Source of the DNA: Pseudomonadales bacterium
GTDB lineage: Bacteria; Pseudomonadota; Gammaproteobacteria; Pseudomonadales; Pseudohongiellaceae
Length of the DNA stretch: 64,000 nucleotides
Assembly: GCA_024234365.1 (NCBI GenBank)
Contig: JACKOK010000001.1
Coordinates: 620,001 to 684,000 of the forward strand
Direction of reading: 5' to 3'
Part shown: positions 1 to 8,376 of the stretch, in pieces
How the letters are laid out: each line of letters opens with the position of its first letter
How positions within the stretch are numbered: position 1 is the stretch's first letter
Notes under the pieces: generated by a model
What the model saw: only the letters and a program-made list of their open reading frames with translations
The model's database searches: none
What the model was told of the DNA's origin: nothing
Made by a program: the position numbers and the translations under genes

Positions 1-806
1 CCGGCGTGATAGAGGCAGCCAAGATGGTAGAGAATCTCCTGCGCCCGGCCCACCGCGAAGGAGGGGATGAGCACATTGCCGCCACGCTCCCAGGTCTCGT
101 GAAGAATCTGTTCGAGCTGTTCCAGGGTGTTATCCATGCTGCGGTGATTGCGGTCGCCGTAGGTGCCCTCCATCATCACGATATCGGCCTCGTCCAGCGT
201 GGCCGGGTCGTTCATCAGCACTGAGTCGGACTTGCCCAGATCCCCCGAGAACACCAGGCGCCGGCTCTCACCTTTTTCCTGCAGCACCAGTTCAACGATG
301 GCGGAGCCGAGGATGTGACCGGCATCGTGGAAGGTGAGCACGGCATCGGGGCCGAGCTGACGCGGCGAGCGGTAAGCGCTGGTATCGCACAGCTCGAGTA
401 CTTTGGCGACATCCTTTTCGGTGTATTCCTCTTCCAGGGGTTTCCGGCCACTGCGCTCGCGGCGCAGGTTCTCGTGTTCGAGGTCGCGATGGTAAAGGCC
501 GGAGGCATCCTCCAGCAGGATACGCAGCAAGCCTTTGGTCGCCTGGGTGCAGTAAATGGGGCCACGAAAACCCTGGTGCACGAGCGTGGGCAGCAGGCCG
601 GAGTGGTCCAGATGGGCGTGGGACAGGATGACGGCATCAATGCTGCCAGGCTCAAAGGGAAAGCCCTCGTCCTGTACCCGGTTCAGGGCATCTCCGCCCT
701 GGCGCACGCCGCAGTCCAGCAGCATCCGACCGATGGCCGGGGATTCCAGCAGATGGCAGGAGCCGGTGACTTCCTGTGCCGCGCCGTGAAATGTAATGGT
801 TCCCAT
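1..806 (-). CDS. MBL-fold / beta-CASP metallohydrolase (partial, 3' end beyond window)
   Basis: The first 268 codons are present and the reading frame runs off the left edge. The protein starts MGTITFHGAAQEVTGSCHLL and carries the zinc-binding motif HAHLDHSG near residue 62. A further histidine motif (FHDAGHILGSA) and the segment SGDLGKSD follow, and then an acidic/YGDR element. This is the order seen in the beta-CASP branch of the metallo-beta-lactamase superfamily (RNA-processing nucleases, CPSF73/YsnF-like). Family members hydrolyse phosphodiester bonds in RNA using two zinc ions; an RNase role here is inferred. Only 25 bases separate it from the upstream DUF3047 gene, so the two probably share a transcript. 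The frame has no stop before the window edge. Confidence 0.85.
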   Translation of the reverse strand, partial: MGTITFHGAAQEVTGSCHLLESPAIGRMLLDCGVRQGGDALNRVQDEGFPFEPGSIDAVILSHAHLDHSGLLPTLVHQGFRGPIYCTQATKGLLRILLEDASGLYHRDLEHENLRRERSGRKPLEEEYTEKDVAKVLELCDTSAYRSPRQLGPDAVLTFHDAGHILGSAIVELVLQEKGESRRLVFSGDLGKSDSVLMNDPATLDEADIVMMEGTYGDRNHRSMDNTLEQLEQILHETWERGGNVLIPSFAVGRAQEILYHLGCLYHA

Positions 807-831
807 GAGCTCTCCCTGTGTCGCAGGCGTG

Positions 832-1473
832 TCAGCGCTGCGCGCTGAAGTGAATATCCGCATACCAGCTGCGGGCCCTGCCGCCGCCGTTATCCATATC
901 AGTCATCAGTGCCAGCCCGTCGAGGCTGTCGATCTCTTCACCAAAGGCGGCCAGCCAGTCGGCACGCACATCGCGCACATGATGCTGCCATTGTTCCTGA
1001 TTCTGCGCGCCGCTGTTCAGCGCCCACATCTGTACATTGTCACCGGCAAAGGGGTTGGACCAGCGGCTGCCGACAGGGTGCTGTCGCGACCAGACATAAT
1101 TCAGCGCCTTGGTGCGCCAGAAGGCCAGACCGCCACTGCGCACCACATACACGCGGGCCGGGTAGTCGTCGCCGGGTTTTGTGTTCTCGTCCGCACCGGC
1201 CGGTGCGCCTGAATCGGTGCGCCAGCGCCAGTGCAGATAAGGGGTGCGGCGAAGGTCGATGCGGCGCTCCTGATACAGGGCGCTGGCACTGTCCTGCGTG
1301 ACGGCCTGCAGCACGGAGCTGCCGTCCAGAGTGACCATCCGGTAGTCGGTGTTGCCCGCGAAGCTGCGCAGGTCCCAGTCCTGTAAAGCCAAGGGTGCCT
1401 GGGCACCAAGGAGCAAAGGCACAGGCATAAGAAGGAGCAGACTGACGGCTATGGCTTTTGCAAAGGTCATCAT
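832..1473 (-). CDS. DUF3047 family secreted protein
   Basis: A protein of 213 residues with a hydrophobic N-terminal signal (about residues 8-30), so probably periplasmic. The body matches my memory of the DUF3047 family: a beta-rich domain with W-R-W in LHWRWRTD, an acidic stretch followed by DDYPARVYVV, then the conserved C-terminal segment with DMDNGGG and SWYADI. No enzymatic residues are established for the family and I do not assign a function. It is the first gene of a likely two-gene unit with the beta-CASP protein downstream. It is divergent from the sulfite dehydrogenase operon, with about 80 bases between the start codons. Confidence 0.75.
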   Translation of the reverse strand: MMTFAKAIAVSLLLLMPVPLLLGAQAPLALQDWDLRSFAGNTDYRMVTLDGSSVLQAVTQDSASALYQERRIDLRRTPYLHWRWRTDSGAPAGADENTKPGDDYPARVYVVRSGGLAFWRTKALNYVWSRQHPVGSRWSNPFAGDNVQMWALNSGAQNQEQWQHHVRDVRADWLAAFGEEIDSLDGLALMTDMDNGGGRARSWYADIHFSAQR

Positions 1474-1554
1474 TTAGGCTGTCGGGCAAGGTGTTTATTC
1501 AGTGCCCACATTAGCAGCAATTCCATCCACAGGCCACGCATGAGGCGGGGAGTC

Positions 1555-2844
1555 ATGAGCGAAATCAATAATCAGAACAACAAGACGCCGTGGGAAAGAG
1601 TGGCAGGCAACGGTCTGCTCAGTCGTCGTCATCTGCTGGGGTTGAGCCTGGCCGGTGCCACGGGTTTGATCGGCAGCCGGGTACTGGCTGCCGATGCCAG
1701 CCGGGTGGAGATTCCTCAGTGGTCGAAACGTCCGGGCCGCGATCCCTCCGCTTATGGCAGCCCCTCCGGTTTTGCGCAGGACGTGCGCCGCCTGGCGGGC
1801 AATCCGAATGCCACGCTGCCCGGTTCCGGTGTTTCGCGTACGCCTTTGCACCTGCTGCAGGGCAATATCACACCCAACAGCCTGCATTTTGAGCGCCACC
1901 ACGCCGGGGTGCCGGATATCGACCCGGCACAACATCAGCTGCTCATTCACGGTCTGGTGCGTCAGCCCTTGCGTTTTCGTTACGAAGACCTGCTGGCCTA
2001 CCCGATGCAGAGCCGCATCCACTTTCTGGAGTGCTCCGGCAACAGCGGTGCCAATACCTCGCCCCAGGCGGGGGATAGCAGTGCTGCCGCGATTCACGGG
2101 CTGCTGTCCTGTGCCGAGTGGACGGGCGTAAAGCTGTCCACCCTGCTGGAAGAGGCGGGTATTGCCGAAGGGGCAAGCTGGGTGACTTCCACTGGGGCGG
2201 ACGGTGCCAGCATGGGGCGCTCCATCCCTTTGAACAAGGCCCTGCGGGATGTGTTCATTGCGCTCTACCAGAACGGGGAGCCGATCCGTCCCGAACAGGG
2301 CTATCCGATGCGCTTGTTCGTGCCGGGCTGGGAGGGCAATGTCAGCGTCAAATGGCTCACCCAGATCAAGCTCAGCGATGCCCCCGCCAATTTCCGTGAC
2401 GAAACCTCCCGTTACACGGATCTGCTGCCCGATGGGCGGGCCCTGCAGTTCACTTTTCCCATGGGCGTGAAATCCCTGATTACCTCACCCTCGGGGCAGA
2501 TGCAGCTGCGCCGCCAGGGCTTACACGAAATTACCGGAGTGGCCTGGTCCGGCAGTGCGGCGATTCGTCGCGTCGAGGTATCGGCGGATGGTGGACGCAG
2601 TTGGGCGGATGCTCACCTGGAGGGCACCGGCCAGGACCTGGCGCTGACCCGCTTCCGCCTGCCCTGGCTGTGGGAGGGCGGCCCGGCCGTGTTGCAGAGC
2701 CGGGCCATTGATGCCGCCGGCAACGTACAGCCAACGCGTCAGCAGTTCCAGGAGATTTATAGCCCGGCGAACCGCTTCCACTACAACGCCATTCAGAGCT
2801 GGTCGGTTTCCGAGGCAGGGGAGGTGAAGAATGTTTACGCCTGA
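1555..2844 (+). CDS. soxC: SoxC-like molybdopterin sulfite dehydrogenase, catalytic subunit
   Basis: This subunit oxidises sulfite, or a sulfane sulfur bound to a carrier, at a molybdenum cofactor in the periplasm and passes electrons to a cytochrome. I start it at the ATG at 1555 behind GAGGCGGGGAG, giving 429 residues; an in-frame ATG lies at 1540. Residues 23-45 form a Tat-like signal (SRRHLLGLSLAGATG). The oxidoreductase molybdopterin domain follows, with the predicted Mo-ligating cysteine at 160 in FLECSGNSGANTSP, and then a C-terminal Ig-like dimerisation domain with VEVSADGGRSW. Its 3' end overlaps the cytochrome gene by 14 bases, as expected for a SoxCD/SorAB pair. No soxXYZAB genes are in the window, so whether the substrate is free sulfite or SoxY-bound sulfur cannot be told. 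Confidence 0.85.
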   Translation: MSEINNQNNKTPWERVAGNGLLSRRHLLGLSLAGATGLIGSRVLAADASRVEIPQWSKRPGRDPSAYGSPSGFAQDVRRLAGNPNATLPGSGVSRTPLHLLQGNITPNSLHFERHHAGVPDIDPAQHQLLIHGLVRQPLRFRYEDLLAYPMQSRIHFLECSGNSGANTSPQAGDSSAAAIHGLLSCAEWTGVKLSTLLEEAGIAEGASWVTSTGADGASMGRSIPLNKALRDVFIALYQNGEPIRPEQGYPMRLFVPGWEGNVSVKWLTQIKLSDAPANFRDETSRYTDLLPDGRALQFTFPMGVKSLITSPSGQMQLRRQGLHEITGVAWSGSAAIRRVEVSADGGRSWADAHLEGTGQDLALTRFRLPWLWEGGPAVLQSRAIDAAGNVQPTRQQFQEIYSPANRFHYNAIQSWSVSEAGEVKNVYA

Positions 2845-3376
2845 TCTGCGTGTTGCCGTGTGCCTGTTGTCGCTGTTGTCCTGGGCAATCCCGGGCCAGG
2901 CCGCGCAGAGCACTCCCAATCTGGGCCAGGCCGTCAGTGAGGAGCAATTGCAGGGGCTTGACCTGATCGTGATGCCCAATGGCAATGGCCTGCCCGAAGG
3001 CAGCGGTAGCGCTGTTCAGGGGCAGGTGCTCTATGAACAGCAGTGCGAGTCCTGCCATGGCGCGCAGGGCGAGGGAAGCCCGGGTGTTCCGGCGCTGGTA
3101 GGGGGCTCGACCACTGACACGCCACCGCTGATGACGGTGGGCAGTTACTGGCCCTATGCCACCACCGTTTATGACTATATCCGCCGGGCCATGCCGCCAA
3201 CGGCGCCCAAGTCCCTGAGTGATGACGAGGTCTATCAGGTGGTGGCCTACGTCCTGCAACTGAACGGCCTGATCACCGAAACCTTTGAACTCAACCGCAA
3301 TACCCTGCCTGCGGTCGTGATGCCCAATCGCAACGGGTTTATCGACCGCAGCCAGGTGCAGCAGGTCAGGCCGTGA
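2831..3376 (+). CDS. SoxD/SorB-like monoheme cytochrome c subunit
   Basis: A secreted c-type cytochrome of 181 residues with a signal peptide of about 24 residues. The heme is attached at C72-E-S-C75-H76. M121 in RRAMPPTAP is the likely axial ligand. The segment just before the heme (GLPEGSGSAVQGQVLYEQQ) resembles the N-terminal part of SoxD-type cytochromes. Classical SoxD has two hemes and about 380 residues, so this is the short monoheme form. It should accept electrons from the molybdenum subunit encoded just upstream, whose gene it overlaps by 14 bases. Its own stop codon overlaps the GTG start of the aldehyde dehydrogenase by 4 bases, so the three genes are translationally coupled. Confidence 0.82.
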   Translation: MFTPDLRVAVCLLSLLSWAIPGQAAQSTPNLGQAVSEEQLQGLDLIVMPNGNGLPEGSGSAVQGQVLYEQQCESCHGAQGEGSPGVPALVGGSTTDTPPLMTVGSYWPYATTVYDYIRRAMPPTAPKSLSDDEVYQVVAYVLQLNGLITETFELNRNTLPAVVMPNRNGFIDRSQVQQVRP

Positions 3377-4839
3377 GCACCCCGGAACCCCGTCTTGCCG
3401 ATGCCGGCTTGTTCCGGCAGCTGTGCTGTATCGATGGTGTCTGGCGGGCCGCCGACAATGGTCAGGTACTGGAGGTGCACAACCCGGCCACTGCAGAATT
3501 GCTGGGCAGTGTTCCGGCCATGGGCGCAACGGAAACTCGGGCAGCGATAGAGGCCGCGCAGCGAGCCTTGCCAGCCTGGCGGGAAAAGACCGCCAAGGAA
3601 CGTTCGCAGCTGCTGCGGCGCTGGTTCGATCTGGTGATGGAGCATCAGGACGATCTGGCGCGGCTGATGACCCTGGAGCAGGGCAAGCCTCTGGCCGAGG
3701 CGCGGGGAGAGATTGCCTATGCCGCCTCCTTTATTGAGTGGTTCTCGGAAGAGGCCAAACGTGCCTATGGGGACACGATACCCGGCCATCAGGCGGACAA
3801 GCGCATTCTGGTCATCAAACAGCCCGTTGGGGTGACTGCTGCCATTACGCCGTGGAATTTTCCGGCGGCCATGCTGACCCGCAAGGCCGCCCCCGCGCTT
3901 GCCGCCGGTTGCACCATGGTGGTGAAACCGGCCTCGCAAACTCCCTACTCGGCATTGGCGCTGGCGGAGCTAGCGCTGCGTGCCGGTATTCCTGCGGGTG
4001 TCCTGAATGTGCTCACCGGCAGCGCCGGTGAGATCGGTGCGGAGCTGACCGGCAACCCGCAGGTGCGCAAGCTCTCGTTTACCGGCTCCACGGAAATCGG
4101 GCGCACGCTCATGGCCCAGTGTGCGCAGGGTATCAAGCGCATTTCCCTCGAACTGGGCGGCAATGCCCCCTTTATCGTTTTCGATGATGCCGATCTGGAG
4201 GCGGCAGTGGAGGGGGCGCTTGTCTCCAAATTCCGTAACAACGGCCAGACCTGCGTGTGCGCCAACCGCTTCTATGTGCAGTCGGGCATCTACGAGGCCT
4301 TTGCGCAGAGGCTGCAGGCAGCCGTGAGCGGGTTACGCGTGGGCAATGGCCTGGAGGAGGGGGTGCAACTGGGGCCGCTGATCAACCGCAGCGCCGTGGA
4401 CAAGGTGCGCGAGCATATTGACGATGCGCTGGAAAGAGGCGGGAAATTAACCCTGGGCGGTGAACTTCTCTCCCCGCAAAGCTGTTTCTTTGCTCCGACA
4501 GTGCTGGTGGACGTGCCGCAGACGGCCCGGCTGACAAAAGAAGAGACCTTCGGCCCGGTAGCCGCCCTGATCCGTTTCGACCGGGATGAAGAGGCCATAG
4601 CCATGGCCAACGATACCGAGTTTGGCCTGGCGTCCTATGTCTTTACCCGGGATGTGCAGCGGGTATTCCGGGTTTCCGAAGCGCTGGAGTACGGGATGGT
4701 GGGCGTCAATACCGGGCTTATTTCAACGGAACTCGCCCCTTTCGGGGGTGTCAAGGCATCCGGCCTCGGACGTGAGGGTTCGCGTTATGGCATGGATGAG
4801 TACCTGGAGCTCAAATACCTGTGCCTTGGTGGTATGTGA
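3373..4839 (+). CDS. gabD: NAD(P)-dependent aldehyde dehydrogenase, succinate-semialdehyde dehydrogenase type
   Basis: A full-length ALDH of 488 residues that starts at a GTG overlapping the cytochrome stop (GTGA). It has the cofactor-binding TPWNFPAAM segment, the FTGSTEIGR loop, the general base E260 in LELGGNAPF and the catalytic C294 in NNGQTCVCANR. A C-terminal FGGVKASGLGREGS motif is typical of GabD-type enzymes. The closest family function is oxidation of succinate semialdehyde to succinate. Translational coupling to a sulfite dehydrogenase is unusual for GabD and leaves open a sulfonated aldehyde (for example sulfoacetaldehyde) as substrate. That alternative is inference from context only. 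Confidence 0.88.
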   Translation: MSTPEPRLADAGLFRQLCCIDGVWRAADNGQVLEVHNPATAELLGSVPAMGATETRAAIEAAQRALPAWREKTAKERSQLLRRWFDLVMEHQDDLARLMTLEQGKPLAEARGEIAYAASFIEWFSEEAKRAYGDTIPGHQADKRILVIKQPVGVTAAITPWNFPAAMLTRKAAPALAAGCTMVVKPASQTPYSALALAELALRAGIPAGVLNVLTGSAGEIGAELTGNPQVRKLSFTGSTEIGRTLMAQCAQGIKRISLELGGNAPFIVFDDADLEAAVEGALVSKFRNNGQTCVCANRFYVQSGIYEAFAQRLQAAVSGLRVGNGLEEGVQLGPLINRSAVDKVREHIDDALERGGKLTLGGELLSPQSCFFAPTVLVDVPQTARLTKEETFGPVAALIRFDRDEEAIAMANDTEFGLASYVFTRDVQRVFRVSEALEYGMVGVNTGLISTELAPFGGVKASGLGREGSRYGMDEYLELKYLCLGGM

Positions 4840-5402
4840 ATTTTTCCTGAGCTATCAGGAACTTGTCTTGGGTTTCTGCGTATTTTCCTGTCTCGAAAAT
4901 CTTCTGATATAGAGTGCGATCCCACCCCTTTTTAGGGAGTATTCAAAAGGGGGCATGGCGAATTCTTACGAAATATCAAGTTTTCCTCAGTTTTCACGAT
5001 TCTTTCTGTAGCGTACCCACAAGCGCATTTATGTATAGATATCAGTCGGATGTCTGGATAGTCCCGCTTCTGTTCGTCGCCGATAGGGGTCGGTTTGCGC
5101 TTTTTTGCAAAATTTAAACTTTTATATCCGGTACTCGGGTGATATATTCAGCGCCCGATCATCCATGCCCCCGGCTAGGTTGGTCCCAAGGGAGAGTTAT
5201 AGTCGATTTGGGGGAGAGGACACGTCTCACATATAGCGTCCGTTTTTGGTCTTCAGTTATTTGTTTTTATTGGCATTTATCTGTTGATTGGAGAAGGCGC
5301 TGAGTCTTTCTTTTCTTCCTGTTAATGACCGCCCCACCTCTCATGAACGCTGTTCGTGGTTTCAGGGTTGGGCAGCCACAACAAAAAGTTAGAGGTCAAT
5401 AT
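4840..5402. other. Long AT-rich intergenic leader before TonB-dependent receptor
   Basis: These 563 bases contain no convincing gene and are visibly richer in A/T than the flanks, notably 5100-5150. A small inverted repeat TCCTGA-gcta-TCAGGA lies just after the aldehyde dehydrogenase stop (about 4845-4860). It lacks a T tract, so I do not call it a terminator. The region must hold the receptor promoter and a long 5' leader. I could not match it to a known riboswitch consensus or to a clear sigma-70 pair. Confidence 0.6.
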
Positions 5403-8291
5403 ATGAAGTTTAGTAGTACGTTCCCACAGAAAAAGCTGTTGTGCGCAGCAATTTCCATTTCTCTGCTGCAAATTTCCGGTTCCGTTCTGGCGCAGGACGC
5501 AGAAGTAGAAGAAGTCGTCGTTACTGGCTCCTTCATCCGCCGTACGGAAGGTTTCCGTGCCGCATCCCCCATCACGCAGCTCAATGCCGAAGATCTGGCA
5601 GCTGAAGGTACCCCGAACATGGGTGACGTGGTGGCTAACCTGAGCTTCAACCAGGGCTCTACGGTGACACAGAATTCCCTGACTGGTGCTTCCAGCACTG
5701 CAACTTCCATCAACCTGCGTGGTCTGGGCTCCGGCGCGACCCTGAACCTGGTGGATGGCATGCGTGTAATCGGCACCAACGTCAACACTTTCCTGCCCCA
5801 GATCGCCATTCAGCGTCTGGACATCGTGACTGACGGTGCTGCGGCACTGTACGGCTCCCAGGCGGTGGCAGGTGTGGTCAACTTCGTACCCCGCACCAGC
5901 TACGACGGCGTCAAGGTCGAGCTGTACCAGCAGGGCGACGACCGCGGTGACTACAAGGACACCACTGTCAGCTTCCTGGGCGGCACCGAGTGGAACGGCC
6001 TGAACATCGTGGCTGCGGCGGAATACCGCACCAACGGCCGTCTGAAGATGATCGACCGTCCTGACCAGATGAATGCGGGTCTGACTTCTTCCAGTACTCC
6101 GAACCCGGGTCGTTACCGCGTACCTACCCGTGATGCCAACGGCGTTCTGACTGGCAAGACCGTGACCAAATCCGACCCGAACTGTGGCGGCGTGCGTCAG
6201 GACCCGACCCAGCCCGGCAACAACCCCAACGGCTTCACCTTCGCCGGCCAGTGCTGGTACGACTTCGGTGAGTTCTGGGACTACCGTGCTGCTCAGGATA
6301 CAGGGACTGGCTTCCTGAACCTGTCCTATGACGTCAGCCCTGACTTCAGCTGGAGCGCGCAGACCAGCTTCTTCGCGCGTCGCAGCTACAACCGTGGCTC
6401 ACCCTCCAACCCGGGTGGCCGTGTATCCGAGCTGCCCACCATCCGTGGCGAGCTGCCGGGCAACCCCTTCCGCGCAGTGGATGCCAGTGGCAACCCGCTG
6501 TTTGCACAGGATGCCAACGGTGACGGCGTACCGGATCGCAATGCCAGCGGTGCTGTTATCCTCGACCCGAACGGTATCGCCTTCAACGAAGACGTAAACT
6601 TCGCTGCATGGCGTCCCTGGGGCAAGCACGGCACTCTGCCCTCTCAACTGGGCGGCGACGGTGCAACCCACGGCGATGGCTACATCCGTGGCATTCGTCA
6701 GGCGTTCAAGGCGGACTTCGCTGTTCCCTACCTGGAAGACTGGAGAGGTAATGCGACTTACACCTTCTCTTACCAGCAGGACAAGAGCCTGGCCAACAAC
6801 TTCAGCCTCGGTATGCTGACTCAGGGCCTGAACTGTGACGTGGTCAATGACCGCGAAGCCTGTTTCAACCCCTTCGTGTCCACTGATGCTTCCACGCTGA
6901 ACACTCAGGCCGTGGCAGACTCCACGTATGTGCAGAACCGTGTCAATGACGAAGACAAGCTGCAGACTTTTGACCTCGTGCTGAACGGCACCATCGCTCC
7001 CGGTGGTTTCGAGCTGCCCGGCGGTGCAATCGGTGCTGCGGTCGGCTATCAGCGTCGTGAAGACCGTTTCAGCAACGTGCCTTCCCTGCACAGCCTGACT
7101 GGCGATGTGTTCATCGGTGCGCAACTGTTCCCGAACAGCGACGGTCGTTCCGTAGACGCCTACTTCATGGAAGCGTCTCTGCCGCTGCTGAGCAACCTGG
7201 AACTGCAACTGGCCGTTCGTGACGAGTCCTACTCCACTGGTCAGAGCTCTACCGATCCGAAGTACGGTCTGGTATACACTCCGTTCGATCGTCTGACTCT
7301 GCGTGCGAGCGGCGGTTCTTCCTTCATTGCGCCGACTCTGAGCCAGCTCAATGATCCGGAATCCTGTGGTCTGACCAACGTGGCTGACCCCTTCACCAGC
7401 TTCGCTGCCTTCACAGCAAACTGCTCCAAGGGCAACCCGAACCTGGTACCGGAATCTGCTGATACGCTGAGCTTCGGCTTCGAGCTGGAAATCATCGAAG
7501 ACCTGACCCTGTCTCTGGACTGGAGCGAAACGGACTTCACCGACCGTATCGTGTCTTCCACCACCAACGACGTGCTGGCGGCAGACTTCTTCAACTTCAA
7601 GCAGGCCACTGGCTTCTCCGGTACTGGCAAGCCCACACTGGAGCAGGTTGCTGCCTGGAATGCAGACCCGCGTTCCGACAAACGCATCCAGCGTGACCCG
7701 AACAACATGGCACAGATCGATCGCATCTACTCCGGCGATTCCAATGCCTCCAGCATGCTGGTACAGGCATACGACCTGAAGCTGCGTTACCGCTTCGAAC
7801 TGGGTGATCTGGGCATGTTCAACCTGGGTCTGGACGCCACTTATGTGGATTCCTACCAGTACCAGCTGTCTGTTGACCGTCCTGTGATCGAGGCCGTTGG
7901 CCTGCAGAACGACAACACTGGTTCCGTACCTCCGATGCCGGAATGGAAAGGCAACCTGAACCTGGGTTGGCTGCGTGGTCAGCACAGCGCCAATATGACT
8001 GTCCGCTACATCGACAGCCTGGTGTTTGATGCCAACCCATTCTCCTTCCAGCGTTCTCTGCCGTTCAGCAACTACCGTACGGTGACTGAGCTGCGTGACT
8101 CCACTATCGTGGATGCAGCATACAACTTCAGTGACGTCGAAGCGCTGGGTGGTGCTTTCACCTTCACAGTAGGTGCGCGCAACCTGTTCGACAGACTGCC
8201 GCAGAAAGTGCCGATGCTGGGTGGTATGGAATCCGTTCTGTACGATCCGACAGGCCGCATGCTGTACGCTCGTATCTCTTACGAAATGTAG
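5403..8291 (+). CDS. TonB-dependent outer-membrane receptor
   Basis: An outer-membrane active transporter powered by TonB-ExbBD. I start it at the ATG at 5403 behind AGAGGT, giving 962 residues with a signal peptide ending near LAQDAEVE; the frame is open upstream to 5325. The mature N-terminus carries a TonB-box-like segment (EEVVVTGSFIRR). The plug follows (SPITQLNAEDL, SINLRGLGSGATLNLVDGMRV, DIVTDGAAALYGSQAVAGVVN). A 22-strand-type barrel rich in aromatic and NxD-turn segments completes the protein. It ends in ARISYEM, so the last residue is not the usual aromatic. Substrate is unknown. Arginine codons are almost all CGT, unlike the neighbours, suggesting very high expression. Confidence 0.92.
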   Translation: MKFSSTFPQKKLLCAAISISLLQISGSVLAQDAEVEEVVVTGSFIRRTEGFRAASPITQLNAEDLAAEGTPNMGDVVANLSFNQGSTVTQNSLTGASSTATSINLRGLGSGATLNLVDGMRVIGTNVNTFLPQIAIQRLDIVTDGAAALYGSQAVAGVVNFVPRTSYDGVKVELYQQGDDRGDYKDTTVSFLGGTEWNGLNIVAAAEYRTNGRLKMIDRPDQMNAGLTSSSTPNPGRYRVPTRDANGVLTGKTVTKSDPNCGGVRQDPTQPGNNPNGFTFAGQCWYDFGEFWDYRAAQDTGTGFLNLSYDVSPDFSWSAQTSFFARRSYNRGSPSNPGGRVSELPTIRGELPGNPFRAVDASGNPLFAQDANGDGVPDRNASGAVILDPNGIAFNEDVNFAAWRPWGKHGTLPSQLGGDGATHGDGYIRGIRQAFKADFAVPYLEDWRGNATYTFSYQQDKSLANNFSLGMLTQGLNCDVVNDREACFNPFVSTDASTLNTQAVADSTYVQNRVNDEDKLQTFDLVLNGTIAPGGFELPGGAIGAAVGYQRREDRFSNVPSLHSLTGDVFIGAQLFPNSDGRSVDAYFMEASLPLLSNLELQLAVRDESYSTGQSSTDPKYGLVYTPFDRLTLRASGGSSFIAPTLSQLNDPESCGLTNVADPFTSFAAFTANCSKGNPNLVPESADTLSFGFELEIIEDLTLSLDWSETDFTDRIVSSTTNDVLAADFFNFKQATGFSGTGKPTLEQVAAWNADPRSDKRIQRDPNNMAQIDRIYSGDSNASSMLVQAYDLKLRYRFELGDLGMFNLGLDATYVDSYQYQLSVDRPVIEAVGLQNDNTGSVPPMPEWKGNLNLGWLRGQHSANMTVRYIDSLVFDANPFSFQRSLPFSNYRTVTELRDSTIVDAAYNFSDVEALGGAFTFTVGARNLFDRLPQKVPMLGGMESVLYDPTGRMLYARISYEM

Positions 8292-8330
8292 CAGAGACAT
8301 TCACACCGGTCTGACCGGTGAGAAGAAACA

Positions 8331-8364
8331 AAAGGGTGGGTTCGAAAGAACCCACCCTTTTTTT
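8331..8364 (+). terminator. Rho-independent terminator of TonB-dependent receptor
   Basis: A 13-bp stem (AAAGGGTGGGTTC paired with GAACCCACCCTTT) closes on a GAAA tetraloop and runs into a T tract. The complementary A run also makes it usable for the convergent nhaA transcript. A smaller inverted repeat, CACCGGT-ctg-ACCGGTG, sits just upstream at 8304-8320. Confidence 0.92.
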
Positions 8365-8376
8365 ATGGGTCTTTTT

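Noticed and set aside
1555..3376. Full thiosulfate-oxidising Sox system
   Set aside because: soxXYZAB are absent from the window; only the SoxCD-like pair is present.
4840..5402. Riboswitch (cobalamin, SAM or TPP) in the receptor leader
   Set aside because: No conserved boxes I could align; the region is only called a leader.
6399..8300. Long minus-strand open frame (633 codons) inside the TonB receptor gene
   Set aside because: Product of strong codon bias on the opposite strand; no ribosome site, no family motifs, and the receptor frame is unambiguous.
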